In this document: one piece after another, positions 49,449-59,064 of the stretch
Position numbering within the stretch: position 1 is the stretch's first letter
Layout: every line of letters begins with the position of its first letter
NCBI RefSeq assembly: GCF_036173105.1
Contig: NZ_CP108053.1
Location: forward strand, 8,556,001 to 8,620,000
Reading direction: 5' to 3'
Origin: Streptomyces sp. NBC_00287
Lineage (GTDB): Bacteria > Actinomycetota > Actinomycetes > Streptomycetales > Streptomycetaceae
DNA length: 64,000 bases
The notes under the pieces: model-generated
Seen by the model: the letters and a program-made list of their open reading frames with translations, nothing else
What the model was told of the DNA's origin: nothing
The model's database searches: none
Made by a program: the position numbers and the translations under genes

Positions 49449-51062
49449 TCAGGGCGTCGACAGCTCGAACCGCGTGACGTGGACCGCGCCGCCGAGTGCC
49501 TGCGTGGCGTGGTTGAAGAGGGCGAACCGGTAGCCCATGAAGAACCGCCAGTCGTTGCCCATGGAGAAGGCGGGCCCGAGGCGGGTGAAGGTGATGCCGT
49601 CGGTGCTGTAGGAGAAAGTTCCGGGGCGTGGCGCACCGGGGCGGATGTCCGCGCTCGCGCGCAGCCAGACACGGCCGCCCGATGCGGCCACGCTCGCGAC
49701 CTCGGTGCCGGTGCCTGTGGTGTTCCAGTTGCTGTCCATGGTCAGCCCGTTGACCATCACCACCCGCGTCATGCCGCCGTCGCGCTTGACGCCGATCCAG
49801 GCGGATGAGTCACGCAGCAGAGCGAGTCCGGCGCGGTCGCCGTCCCGCATCGCGGAGTGATCCAGGTGGACGGTGGCGGCGGAGGTGGGCCCCTGGATGC
49901 GGTGTGTGAGGGTGTTGCGGGCCCAGTACAGGTCGTTGGTGACGGTCGCGGTCCGCAGGGTCAGGCCGTTGTTGACCGACCACTTGGAGTTGTCCGGGTT
50001 GTGGTTCCACTCCCACCTCGGTTTGAGGGTGGTGCCGTCGAAGGTGTCGACGCCGGTCATGGGGGTGACCTGGCGGGGTGGGGTGGGCACGGCCGGGCTG
50101 GGATATGTGGTGCCCCATGCGCCGTTGACGAGTTGCACGACGGGCCAGCCGTCCGAGGTCCAGGTGACCGGCGCCAGGGCGGGCATCCGGCCGCCGGGGT
50201 ACGCGTCGACAAAGGCCAGGTAGTACCAGGCACCGCTCTGCGTCCGCACCAGCCCGCCCTGGTGCGGGACACCGCCGCCGGGGATCGGCCCGCGCAGATC
50301 GAGGAGGACCTGGCGCATCGTGTACGGACCGAAGGGGCCGCTCGACGACTTCAGGATGTACTGGCCGTTCGCGGGGCGGGTCAAAAAGATGTAGTACTGC
50401 CCGTTGATCTTGTAGAAGCGGGCGCCCTCAAGGGTGCCTACGCTCGACGGAGTCGTGAACACCTGCTGCGTGCGGACCTCGCTGCGGCCGTCGGGCGAGA
50501 GCTGGGCCACGCTGATCGTGGTGTTGCCGTACGCCACGTACACGGTGTCGTCGCTGTCGACGAGCAGCCCCGCGTCGTAGTACGGCGTGCTGATCGTCGT
50601 CAGCCTGCTCCACGGCCCCTCGACGGTGGTGGCGGTGTAGATGTACGTCCGGGCGAAGTCGATCTGGCCCAGCCAGTAGAACGTCCTATTGCTCGGACGG
50701 TAGGCCAGTGACGACGCCCAGATGCCTCTGACATAGCCGCGGGCACCGTTCAGGTCGTACTTGGCGCCGAAGTCGAGGACGGGCACCGAGTGACCGGCGA
50801 TCTCCCAGTTCACCAAGTCGTACGAGCGCAGGACGGGCGCACCCGGGGAGTAGTGCATCGTCGAGGCCGAGGCGTAGTAGGTGTCGCCGACGCGGATGAC
50901 GTCGATGTCCGCGAAGTCCTGCCAGATCACCGGGTTCGTGTACTGCGCGGCGGCTGCGTCGGAGGGGCCGGCCGCGGGAAGGACCGCGCCGGCGGCCAGA
51001 CCAGTGGCGGCAGTCAGGGCGCGACGACGGGACAGGTAATGATGAGGGCATGACAGATCCAT
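49449..51062 (-). CDS. exported glycoside hydrolase family 43 enzyme
   Basis: This 537-residue protein has a twin-arginine signal (SRRRALTAATGLAAGAVLPA) and a five-bladed GH43 domain: YTNPVIWQDFADIDVIRVGD (Asp), MHYSPGAPVLRSYDLVNWE, YYDAGLLVDSDDTVYVAYGN (Asp), LEGARFYKINGQYYIF (Glu), HQGGLVRTQSGAWYYLAF. A C-terminal concanavalin-like domain (DTFDGTTLKPRWEWNHNPDN onward) is typical of beta-xylosidase/arabinofuranosidase-type members. Its promoter TTGACG-N16-TATCAT lies back to back with the GH27 promoter. Likely acts on arabinoxylan. Confidence 0.92.
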   Translation of the reverse strand: MDLSCPHHYLSRRRALTAATGLAAGAVLPAAGPSDAAAAQYTNPVIWQDFADIDVIRVGDTYYASASTMHYSPGAPVLRSYDLVNWEIAGHSVPVLDFGAKYDLNGARGYVRGIWASSLAYRPSNRTFYWLGQIDFARTYIYTATTVEGPWSRLTTISTPYYDAGLLVDSDDTVYVAYGNTTISVAQLSPDGRSEVRTQQVFTTPSSVGTLEGARFYKINGQYYIFLTRPANGQYILKSSSGPFGPYTMRQVLLDLRGPIPGGGVPHQGGLVRTQSGAWYYLAFVDAYPGGRMPALAPVTWTSDGWPVVQLVNGAWGTTYPSPAVPTPPRQVTPMTGVDTFDGTTLKPRWEWNHNPDNSKWSVNNGLTLRTATVTNDLYWARNTLTHRIQGPTSAATVHLDHSAMRDGDRAGLALLRDSSAWIGVKRDGGMTRVVMVNGLTMDSNWNTTGTGTEVASVAASGGRVWLRASADIRPGAPRPGTFSYSTDGITFTRLGPAFSMGNDWRFFMGYRFALFNHATQALGGAVHVTRFELSTP

Positions 51063-51364
51063 GTGGGGGTACTTCGGTGGGGAGGCCAGTGCGTTCGGGG
51101 TATCGAACGTGGATCGATTTGCCGAGCAATCTGGATGATAGGGAGGCGCGGAACCGCGTCAATACTTCTCGCAGGATTCGCCAGCTGCTTCGAAAGTTTC
51201 GACACCTGGAGGCGCGAATCGCCGCATTTCAAGGGGGTGTTCGGCGATCGGTGTTGACATGTCCATCCGCCTCCCTAGTATCCGTGGGCACCTGAGTTTC
51301 CGAATGGCATCCGAAATTTCGGACCCCTCTTTCATGTGGCGCCCTCCCAGAAAAGGAGCCCCTG
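51063..51364. promoter_or_regulatory. divergent control region of the GH43 and GH27 genes
   Basis: Minus-strand promoter: TTGACG (51162-51157), 16 nt, TATCAT (51140-51135). Plus-strand promoter: TTGACA (51254-51259), 16 nt, TAGTAT (51276-51281). Both spacers end in CGCCTCCC immediately before the -10. Palindromes: CGTTCG-N6-CGAACG (51092-51109) downstream of the minus promoter; TCGAAAGTTTCGA (51190-51202) between the promoters; TCCGAAATTTCGGA (51310-51323) about 22 nt after the plus start point. The last two share the GAAAnTTTC core seen at Streptomyces xylan genes. Confidence 0.75.
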
Positions 51365-53008
51365 GTGCCCAGACGATCAGGCGGACTGCTCCGCCTCCTT
51401 GCCGCCGCCGCGCTGACGGCCACCGCGTGCGTGACGGCCCCCGTCCACTCCACCGCCTCGGCCGCCCCGGGCAGCCCGGCGCTCACCCCACCGCTCGGGT
51501 GGAACAGCTGGAACAGCTTCGGGTGCGGGATCACCGAGGCCCAGGTGCGCCAGGCCGCAGACGCGATGGTGTCCTCGGGCATGCGGGACGCCGGCTACCG
51601 CTATGTCGTGGTCGACGACTGCTGGTTCGACCCGCAGCGCGATGCGGCAGGCAACCTGCGGGCCAATCCGGCCAAGTTCCCGAGCGGGATGAAGGCCCTC
51701 GGGGACTACATCCACAGCAAGGGCCTGAAGTTCGGCATCTACCAGGTGCCGGGCGAACGCACCTGCGCGCAGACGACCGGCGCCTATCCCGGGTCGACGG
51801 GCAGCAGGGGGCACGAGGTCCAGGATGCCAACATGTTCGCCTCGTGGGGCGTCGACTACCTCAAGTACGACTGGTGTTCCTCCGAGGGCACCCGTGACGA
51901 GCAGGTCGCGCGGTTCTCGCTCATGCGTGACGCCCTGCGGGCCACCGGGCGGCCGATCGTCTACAGCATCAACCCCAACAGCTTCCACGCCATCACCGGC
52001 GCCACGTACAACTGGGGCGAAGTCGCCGACCTTTGGCGGACGACCGAGGACCTGCTCGACATCTGGCAGAACGGCAACACCAACAGCTATCCGATGGGCG
52101 TCGGCAACGTCCTGGACGTCACCGCGCCGCTGGCGGCACAGTCGGGCCCGGGCCACTGGAACGACCCCGACATGCTCGTTGTCGGCCGTCCAGGCCTGTC
52201 CCTGACCGAGTCCCGCTCCCACTTCGCCCTGTGGGCTCTGATGGGCGCCCCGCTCATGGCCGGCAACGACATCCGCACCATGTCCGCCGATGTGAGCGCC
52301 ATCCTGCGCAACCCGCGTCTGCTGGCGGTGAACCAGGACTCGCTCGGCGCGGGCGGGCGCCGGGTGCGCGACGACGGCGCCACCGAGGTGTTCGCCAAGC
52401 CCCTGTCCGACGGCTCGGTGGCTGTAGGCCTGTTCAACCGGTCGGGCGGCACCGCGACGGTCACCACCACGGCCGCACAAGTCGGTCTGTCCGGCGGGCA
52501 GTTCACACTCACAGATATGTGGACCGGTGGCACGTCGAGCACGTCCGGGCAGATCTCGGCGAGCGTCCCCGCGCATGGCGTGGCCGTGTTCCGGGTGACC
52601 GGTGGCAGCCCGCTGGCCGCCACCACCTCGCGGCTGCGCGGCACCGCATCCGGCCGCTGCCTGGACGTGGACAACGCCTCCACCGCCGCCGGGGCCACGG
52701 TCCTGCTCTGGGACTGCCACACGGCCGCCAACCAGCTGTGGACCACGTGGACGGGCGGCGAGATCCGCGTGTACGGCGACAAGTGCCTGGACGCCCACAA
52801 CCAGGGCACCACCAACGGCACCCGGGTCGTCACCTGGCCCTGCAACGGCCAGAACAACCAGAAGTGGACCGTCGGCGCCGACGGCTCGATCCGCAACGTC
52901 CACGCCGGGCTGTGCCTCGACGCCAACGGGGCCGGCACCGCCAACGGCACCCCGCTGGTCCTGTGGACCTGCAACGGGCAGGCCAACCAGAAGTGGACCC
53001 GCGCGTGA
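51365..53008 (+). CDS. secreted GH27 alpha-galactosidase with ricin-type carbohydrate-binding domain
   Basis: This 547-residue protein has a Sec signal peptide (residues 1-34). The GH27 barrel shows LTPPLGWNSWNSFGCGITEA, VVDDCWFDP, nucleophile Asp169 in YLKYDWC, acid/base Asp229 in LWRTTEDL, GPGHWNDPDMLVVG, and an antiparallel beta domain. Residues ~415-547 form a ricin-B trefoil with three QxW-type units (NQLWTTW, NNQKWTV, ANQKWTR). It releases alpha-galactose from galactomannan or galacto-oligosaccharides. GTG with AGGAG upstream. The truncated permease begins just after its stop. Confidence 0.95.
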   Translation: MPRRSGGLLRLLAAAALTATACVTAPVHSTASAAPGSPALTPPLGWNSWNSFGCGITEAQVRQAADAMVSSGMRDAGYRYVVVDDCWFDPQRDAAGNLRANPAKFPSGMKALGDYIHSKGLKFGIYQVPGERTCAQTTGAYPGSTGSRGHEVQDANMFASWGVDYLKYDWCSSEGTRDEQVARFSLMRDALRATGRPIVYSINPNSFHAITGATYNWGEVADLWRTTEDLLDIWQNGNTNSYPMGVGNVLDVTAPLAAQSGPGHWNDPDMLVVGRPGLSLTESRSHFALWALMGAPLMAGNDIRTMSADVSAILRNPRLLAVNQDSLGAGGRRVRDDGATEVFAKPLSDGSVAVGLFNRSGGTATVTTTAAQVGLSGGQFTLTDMWTGGTSSTSGQISASVPAHGVAVFRVTGGSPLAATTSRLRGTASGRCLDVDNASTAAGATVLLWDCHTAANQLWTTWTGGEIRVYGDKCLDAHNQGTTNGTRVVTWPCNGQNNQKWTVGADGSIRNVHAGLCLDANGAGTANGTPLVLWTCNGQANQKWTRA

Positions 53009-53020
53009 GCAACCGCTGCG

Positions 53021-53623
53021 TCAGAAGGGGAGTTTCACGACCTTTCCCGGCCGGGGAGCCTCGGGCACCGGTACTTCCTGATGACCATCATGGCCACCAT
53101 GTTCTTCGGGGCCGGTCTCATCCCGACGTACCTCCTCGTGCAGGCGCTCGGCCTCACCGACACCTATCTTTCGCTGATCCTTCCCAGCGCCGTCAGTGTC
53201 TTCAACGTTCTCGTCCTGCGGGCCTTCTTCATGGGGATCTCCCCCGAACTCACCGAGTCTGCCCGCATCGACGGGGCCGGCGAGCTGCGGATCCTGCTGA
53301 CCATCGTCATGCCGCTGTCGCGGGCGGTGATCGCGGTCATCTCCCTGTTCTACGCGGTCGGTTACTGGAGCGCCTGGTTCAATGCCTCCATCTACCTCAC
53401 CGATCAGGAGATGCTGCCGCTGCAGAACGTGCTCATCCAGCTGGTACAGAAGAACACCGAGGCGCCGACCGGTCTCCAGCAGGCGGTCCGCACCGGCGAA
53501 CTCTCGTCGCTGGGGCTGCAGATGGCCGTCATGGTCCTCGCGCTGATCCCCGTCGCGGTTGCCTCCCCCTTCGTCCAACGGCACTTCAAGAAGGGCATGC
53601 TCACGGGAGCCATCAAGGGCTGA
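53021..53623 (+). pseudogene. carbohydrate ABC transporter permease (MalG/LplC type), 5' truncated
   Basis: The frame from 53081 encodes the C-terminal ~180 residues of a sugar ABC permease, including the EAA loop ELTESARIDGAGELRILLTI and VMPLSRAVIAVISLFYAVGY. In-frame homology extends upstream without a start codon (LSRPGSLGHRYFLMTIMATM) to about 53030, only ~20 nt after the GH27 stop. The first ~100 residues (membrane helices 1-2), the partner permease and the sugar-binding protein are absent. A deletion therefore probably fused the GH27 3' end to mid-permease. A short product from ATG 53081 is possible but unlikely to be functional. Confidence 0.8.
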
Positions 53624-53661
53624 CCGATCGCCTATTGAGTGGCGCCGACGGCGGGACCTGT

Positions 53662-53695
53662 GCCCTGGCCGCACGAGGGAGCGGGCGGCCAGGGC
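53662..53695. terminator. hairpin terminator between convergent genes
   Basis: GCCCTGGCCGC (53662-53672), 12-nt loop, GCGGCCAGGGC (53685-53695): a perfect 11-bp stem between the permease fragment and the GH5 gene. Confidence 0.85.
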
Positions 53696-53708
53696 GAGGG
53701 GACGGTCG

Positions 53709-55463
53709 TCAGGAGACCGTGCCGGTGACCGAGCTTCCGGACCTGGTGACGTGGTAGGTAACGGTAGTGCCGCTGTAGAAGTGGAAGACCAGCGTCGCCG
53801 GTTCCCCGTCGCGGAGCGTGTTGAGGAACTCGGGGGTCAGGATGATCGTGCTGTTCGGGTAGTCCGGCGAGAACGCCTTGTTGAACTCCTGGTACGGGGT
53901 CCAGCTGGTCTGGCCGGCGTTGCTGCCGTCGGCGTATGTGGCGTGCATGGTCGCCAGGCCGTTACCCCGGTACTGGGTGGGAACGGTGAATGAGCTGGTG
54001 GTGCCGGTGGCGTCCGTCAAGACCGGGACGTCGTCGGTGACGATGTCGATGTTCCAGGGCAGCCCACTGGTGAACCGGGCCTGGAGCGTCGAGTTGACGC
54101 CGTAGTCGCGGTCGCCGACCAGGCGGGTCAGCGCCTTGGCGGTGAAGGTCAGCTGGTTGCCGGACACGGTGTAGTCCCGTCCCGCGACCAGCTTGGTGTT
54201 GCCCTGCCACACCCCGCGGAACTTGGTGCCGTTGAGGTTCAGGGTGAGCGACTTGGCGGTGACCGGGCTGGACTTCGGCACGAAGACCTTGTCGAAGGAG
54301 GCCGTGCCCGAGCGGGTGGTCCAGCTCGACTTGATCCAGTCGAACAGGGCCTGGTCACGCCACTGGAGGGTGTCGCGGTTCAGGTACGAGAACGGGTCCC
54401 ACAGGGCGGTGGTGATGCCGTACCTGCGCGCCGTGTAGCCGACATGCTCGTAGTACTTCAGCGCCTCGCCCCGCTCGACGCGCGAGGGGTGGAAGTGATT
54501 GGGGTACTCGAGCAGACCGTACTCGCCGATGTAGAGCGGGATGCCCCTGGCGACGAAGGTCTTGTGCATGTTGGCGAAGGTGTCGTCCAGGTGCTTCTGC
54601 GCGGTGGCGTCGTAGTGGGTGCCGCCCGCGACGTTCACGCTGAACGGATACCAGCTGTAGAAGTGCACCTGCGCCACGAGCTGACTGTCGTTCAGCGTGG
54701 TGATCGTGGTGTACAGGTTGTCCATGAAAGCCTGGTCGGGGCTGCCGCCGGGCGTGGTCAGACTCAGCAGGCGGCTCACGTTCGTGCCGCCCGAGGCGCG
54801 GACCACGGAGTGGAACGAGGTCTGCAGCTCCCGCAGGTACTGGAACTTCTGCGCATCCGTCGCGCCGGCGAAACTCGGCTCGTTGATGCCCTCGAAGATC
54901 AGACTGCGCGGCGCGTCACGGAAGGTCGTGGAGATCTGGGACCAGGTGGAGTTGAACCGGGCCATCACGTTGTCGTGGTCGCTCGTGATCTTCTCGACCC
55001 ACTGCCACGAGTCGTGGTGGACGTTGAGCATGACGTACAGGCCGCTGTCCTGCGCCCAGTCGACGAGCTGCTTGACGCGGGCCATGTACGTGGCCTCGAT
55101 GGTGTACGGCGCGGTGGCGGACTGGTGGTCGCTCCAGGTCACCGGGATGCGGACGCTGCGGAACCCCTCCGCGGCGATCTTCTCGAACGTCGCCTTGGTG
55201 GTCTGCCCGTTGCCCCAGGAATCCTCATTGGGAATGGCGTCCAGGGTGTTGCCCAGGTTCCAACTGGGCTGCATCGCCGCGACGGCGTCCATGGCGGATG
55301 CCGGAACACTGACCGCCGACGGTGACGCCTTCCTGGTGCCGTCGGGCGCGGCCAGCGCGGTGCCGCCGGTCAGCCCCAGCATGACGACCAGTGTCAGCAG
55401 CAGGGTGGCCAGGCGGCCTGGGCCCCGGCTGCGATGGTGCGCGGGTTGCCGTATGTCCTTCAT
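53709..55463 (-). CDS. secreted GH5 endoglucanase/mannanase with CBM_X2-like module
   Basis: This 584-residue protein has a signal peptide (residues ~1-39). The GH5 barrel shows PSWNLGNTLDAIPNEDSWGN, RSVRIPVTWSDH, VMLNVHHDSWQW, acid/base Glu195 in FEGINEPSF, VHFYSWYPF, nucleophile Glu314 in LYIGEYGLLEYP, and ALWDPFSYLNRD. Residues ~370-470 match a CBM_X2 (Ig-like) module (LTLNLNGTKFRGVWQGNTKL), followed by another beta domain to the end. It acts on beta-1,4-glucan or related hemicellulose. GAAAGG precedes ATG; last gene of the GH42-GH36-GH43-GH5 string. Confidence 0.93.
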   Translation of the reverse strand: MKDIRQPAHHRSRGPGRLATLLLTLVVMLGLTGGTALAAPDGTRKASPSAVSVPASAMDAVAAMQPSWNLGNTLDAIPNEDSWGNGQTTKATFEKIAAEGFRSVRIPVTWSDHQSATAPYTIEATYMARVKQLVDWAQDSGLYVMLNVHHDSWQWVEKITSDHDNVMARFNSTWSQISTTFRDAPRSLIFEGINEPSFAGATDAQKFQYLRELQTSFHSVVRASGGTNVSRLLSLTTPGGSPDQAFMDNLYTTITTLNDSQLVAQVHFYSWYPFSVNVAGGTHYDATAQKHLDDTFANMHKTFVARGIPLYIGEYGLLEYPNHFHPSRVERGEALKYYEHVGYTARRYGITTALWDPFSYLNRDTLQWRDQALFDWIKSSWTTRSGTASFDKVFVPKSSPVTAKSLTLNLNGTKFRGVWQGNTKLVAGRDYTVSGNQLTFTAKALTRLVGDRDYGVNSTLQARFTSGLPWNIDIVTDDVPVLTDATGTTSSFTVPTQYRGNGLATMHATYADGSNAGQTSWTPYQEFNKAFSPDYPNSTIILTPEFLNTLRDGEPATLVFHFYSGTTVTYHVTRSGSSVTGTVS

Positions 55464-55520
55464 ATGCCATGCCTTTCGGTCGGTCGTACGGGTGGTCCGA
55501 TCCGTGGGCGGGGTTCCGGT

Positions 55521-57032
55521 TCAGTCGTCGAGGGGCTCGTAGTCGAACCAGTCGAAGTGGACGGTGCCTTCCGCGGCGTACATGCCGATGACCCGGCCCG
55601 TGAAGCCGCCGGCGACCTCGGTCGACAGGTAGCGGCCGTCGAGGGTCGCGAGCTCGGTGAACGTGCCGTCGGGCTCCTCGATGCCCAGGGAGACGACGTC
55701 GGGTCCGGTGCACGGTCCGTGCGGAGACGGCGGCTGCGTGATCGTGACGGCGAGGACCACCGGCCCGGCGGGCACGGACCGCGTGGCTACGGCCGTCCGC
55801 AACGAACCGATGCGCGCGGTCACTTGGACCTCTGTGCCGGACGCCTCGATCGCGTAGTGGTGCCGCTCGTCCAGCCGCACGGCGAGGCCACCGCTTCCCT
55901 CCGCGGCATCGACCAGAGTGCGCGCCCGGCATGACAGATGCTGCTGGCGCCGGCCCGCGAACACCACGTCGGGCTCGTCCAGGGAGCCGCCCCGCGCGCG
56001 GAGCGTCAGCCATCCGGGGCGCTCCTTGGTGGTGCAGTGCTCGGCGAGCCGGTCGCGCAGGGAGATCCAGTACGGCCGAAGTTCGGCGAGCTCGAAGTCG
56101 TCCCGGTGCTCCTCGACAGGGCCGGGGGAGAGCGGCCACGGGAGTTCGGGCAGGTCCAGAGCGACCTCGCCGACGACCGGCCAGTCGTCCACCCAGGTCA
56201 CGGGGGCCAGGAAGGTCTCCCGGCCGAGCACGTGCCAGCCCGGCGTGCCGCCGCCCGGTCGGACGCCGAGCAGCACCATCCACCAGGAGCCGTCGGGGCC
56301 TTGGACCAGGTCGGCGTGCCCGGTGTTCTGGACGGGGTGGTCGGTGCCGCGGTGGGTGAGGATCGGGTTGGCCGGGCACGGCTCGAACGGGCCGCTGGGC
56401 GTAAGGCCGCGGGCGATCGAGACACCATGGCCGCGCTCGGTGCCGCCCTCCGCGATGAGCAGGTACCAGTAGTCGCCGATCCGGTACAGGTGAGGCGCCT
56501 CCGGGGCCTTGGCGCCGGGCCCGCCGGCCCAGAGCTGGTGCGGTGTGCCGTAGGTCTGCCCGGTGGACGGGTCGAAGCGGACCTGTCGGCCCCCGGCGAC
56601 CGTGCACCAGCAGGTGCCGTCCTCGTCCCAGACCAGGTCGGGATCGATGCCGGGGACCCCCGGCGCCCAGATGGGGTCCGACCACGGTCCTGCGGGGTCG
56701 GTGGCCGTGACGATCAGATTGCCGCCGCCCTCGCTGCAGTTGGTGACGATCAGCCAGAACCGGCCGTCGTGGTGGCGCAGCGTGGGTGCGTAGATCCCGC
56801 CGGAGGACCCCGCGTCCGACAGCCGCAACTGCTCCGGCCGGTCCAGGGCGTTGCCGATCTGCGTCCAGTGCACCAGGTCACGGCTGTGGAAGAGGGGAAC
56901 CCCGGGGAAGTACTCGAAGCTGGAGCAGGCCAGGTAGTAGTCGTCGCCGACACGGCAGACGCTGGGGTCGGGGTGGAAGCCGGGGATCACGGGGTTGGCG
57001 AAGCGTCCGTCCGGCCGGCGCAGAGGGGGCAC
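55521..57032 (-). CDS. intracellular glycoside hydrolase family 43 enzyme
   Basis: This 503-residue protein without a signal peptide has GH43 motifs FANPVIPGFHPDPSVCRVGD (Asp), YFPGVPLFHSRDLVHWTQIG, GIDPDLVWDEDGTCW (Asp), KAPEAPHLYRIGDYWYLLIA (Glu), QNTGHADLVQGPDGSWWMV. The C-terminal ~190 residues form the beta-xylosidase-type concanavalin domain. Likely a beta-xylosidase/alpha-L-arabinofuranosidase acting on imported oligosaccharides. GTG start with GAGAGGAC 8 nt upstream, 45 nt from the GH36 gene, so co-transcribed. Confidence 0.92.
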   Translation of the reverse strand: MPPLRRPDGRFANPVIPGFHPDPSVCRVGDDYYLACSSFEYFPGVPLFHSRDLVHWTQIGNALDRPEQLRLSDAGSSGGIYAPTLRHHDGRFWLIVTNCSEGGGNLIVTATDPAGPWSDPIWAPGVPGIDPDLVWDEDGTCWCTVAGGRQVRFDPSTGQTYGTPHQLWAGGPGAKAPEAPHLYRIGDYWYLLIAEGGTERGHGVSIARGLTPSGPFEPCPANPILTHRGTDHPVQNTGHADLVQGPDGSWWMVLLGVRPGGGTPGWHVLGRETFLAPVTWVDDWPVVGEVALDLPELPWPLSPGPVEEHRDDFELAELRPYWISLRDRLAEHCTTKERPGWLTLRARGGSLDEPDVVFAGRRQQHLSCRARTLVDAAEGSGGLAVRLDERHHYAIEASGTEVQVTARIGSLRTAVATRSVPAGPVVLAVTITQPPSPHGPCTGPDVVSLGIEEPDGTFTELATLDGRYLSTEVAGGFTGRVIGMYAAEGTVHFDWFDYEPLDD

Positions 57033-57077
57033 CCGATAGGTCCTCTCGTCGATTTTGTGATGCGGGCGTGGGGTGGT

Positions 57078-59048
57078 TCAGGCAGCGCCGAGTTCCGTCG
57101 CGGTGATGCGGAGCAGGACGGCGGACGGCGCGGTGGGCAGGGTCAGGTTCAGCTCGGCCGTGTCGGGCACCCAGGCGGAATCGGCCCGACTGACCGAGGG
57201 GTCGTCAGCTGCTTGCCGGGGAGCGTGCACGAGGCGGTTTAACTCGATCGTGTGATGGTTGGCTTCCGGGCTTTGGGAACCGACCTCCCGGGCCCGGACC
57301 ACGCACAGGATGCGTGTCGCCGCCCCGGGGTTGAGTACGCCGGGGACCAGTGCGCCCAAGACCGTTCGGGGCGTGCGGCTGAGCGGATTCACTCCTGCTC
57401 AGTCCAGAGGAACGGTAGAGCAGGTCGGCACGGGCGGCGGTGTCCCGCAGGTGGGGCAGCTGAAGCGTCGCCGTGGTGTCGTTTCCGGGGCGGCGCCAGG
57501 CGGTGAGGTAGGTGGTGGCGGGAGTACGCAGGGCCAGGGCGACCCAGGGGTGGTCCCAGGCAGGAAGGCCGAGCGGCCAGGACGGCACGGCTTGCGGCAC
57601 CGGCCGAGGAGCGCGTTGGCCATGGAGAAGGCCGGGGTGGGCGCTGGTGCCGGAGCCGGGGTCGATGTTGTGGTCGAGCTTGAGGTAGCCGACACCCCAC
57701 TCACCCACCAGGCGGTCCACGACCTGGTCCAGGTGGGCAGGGGCAGCCGGGTGGCGCAGGTCCAGGTGGTGCCGGCCGGCCTCCGTGACACGGACGCCGT
57801 CGCGGCGGAAGAACGCCTCGTCGGGCAGGGACTTGGCCATGGGGCTGCGCACGCCGATCACCTCCGGCTCCAGCCACAGGCCGGGAACCATGCCGCGCTC
57901 CCGGATGCGGTCCAGCACCTCGTGGATCCCGCGCGACCCGGGGAACCGGGAGGCGGCAGGTTCCCAGGCGCCGACGCTGTCCCACCAGCCGCCGTTGTCG
58001 CCGTCGTACCAGCCGGCGTCGATCACGAAGTACTCCGCGCCCGTGTCGGCCGCCGCGTCGATGAGCGGCAGCAGCTTCTCGGTCGTGGGGTCGCCCATGA
58101 GGCAGTTCATGTAGTCGTTGAAAATGACGGGCAGGCGCTGGTGGTCGGCGTGCGGTCGGCGCTGGGCACGGCGGTAGCGGGTCAGCGCGGCGAACGCGGC
58201 GTCGGGGCCGCCGTCGGCGCTGAAGGACAAGGCGGCGGGTACGGTGCGGAAGACGGCGCCGGGTTCAAGGGAGTGCCGCCAGCCGTGGTGGGTGTCGGTG
58301 GGTCCGAACAGCGCCGCGTAGGCCGCCTTGTCCCGCTCTTCGCACTCCCAGCGCCAGTCCCCGCCGTTGTGCTCGATCTGCCACACCCAGGTGCGGCCGG
58401 TACGCCGGTCCGTCAGGCCGCCCATGGGGAGGTGTCCGCAACTGGACCAGGCGCCCTGTCCGTTGAGGGCGAAGCCCGCTCTGCCGTGCCCGTAGCTCAC
58501 GCGTCCGCTGAGGGACGGTGTGGTCAGGCGCATCGGCTGTAGCTGCCAGCGGCATTCGGCGAGCCAGTCGTTCTCCGCCCACAGCAGGTCCGCGGCGTCG
58601 AGGGCCGCCGGATCCTGAGGGGTGAGGCAACCCACCGCGAGCGAGCTGACCGACTCCAGGTGCAGCGTGGTCTGCCCTGCGTTGCGCAGGGTCACCTCGC
58701 TGCGGAGCACGGGGATGCCGTTCGGTGATCGGTAGGTCACCTCCGCGACCAGCCCGGTTTCCGGATCGTGGAGGTGCACGGTCAGTGTGTGCCAGTCGCC
58801 GTCGCGGGTCGCGCGGTGGCTCCGGTGGCGCAGCCGCCCGCCGAGATCGGTGCCCACGAGGCGGTTGCCCGACCAGCCACAGCCGTGACCCGCGGCCGTC
58901 ACCTCCACCAGGGGCAGGGATGTAGCCGGGACTCTCTGCGCTTCGCCGGGCCGAGGTACGTGAGGCGCGGGCTGCCGTCGTCATCGAGGACGATCTCGAG
59001 GTGAAGGGCCTCGTGCCCCCAGCGGAAGGTCCCTTGTTCCTTGGTCAT
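57078..59048 (-). pseudogene. GH36 alpha-galactosidase, multiply broken
   Basis: Start ATG 59048 with GAAAGGG upstream gives MTKEQGTFRWGHEALHLEIV, then a frameshift near 58950. Homology resumes in a second frame (VPATSLPLVEVTAAGHG) through DYMNCLMGDPTTEKLLPLID, YFVIDAGWYDGDNGGWWDSV, MVPGLWLEPEVIGVRSPMA and YLKLDHNIDPGSGT (nucleophile Asp). After that ~200 residues of the family, including the acid/base strand, are missing, and the text jumps to the C-terminal beta domain (WPLGLPAWDHPWVALALRTP). A further frame change near 57400 precedes the tail LNLTLPTAPSAVLLRITA. No single frame can give active enzyme. Confidence 0.8.
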
Positions 59049-59064
59049 GGCGGCCCTTTCGAGG

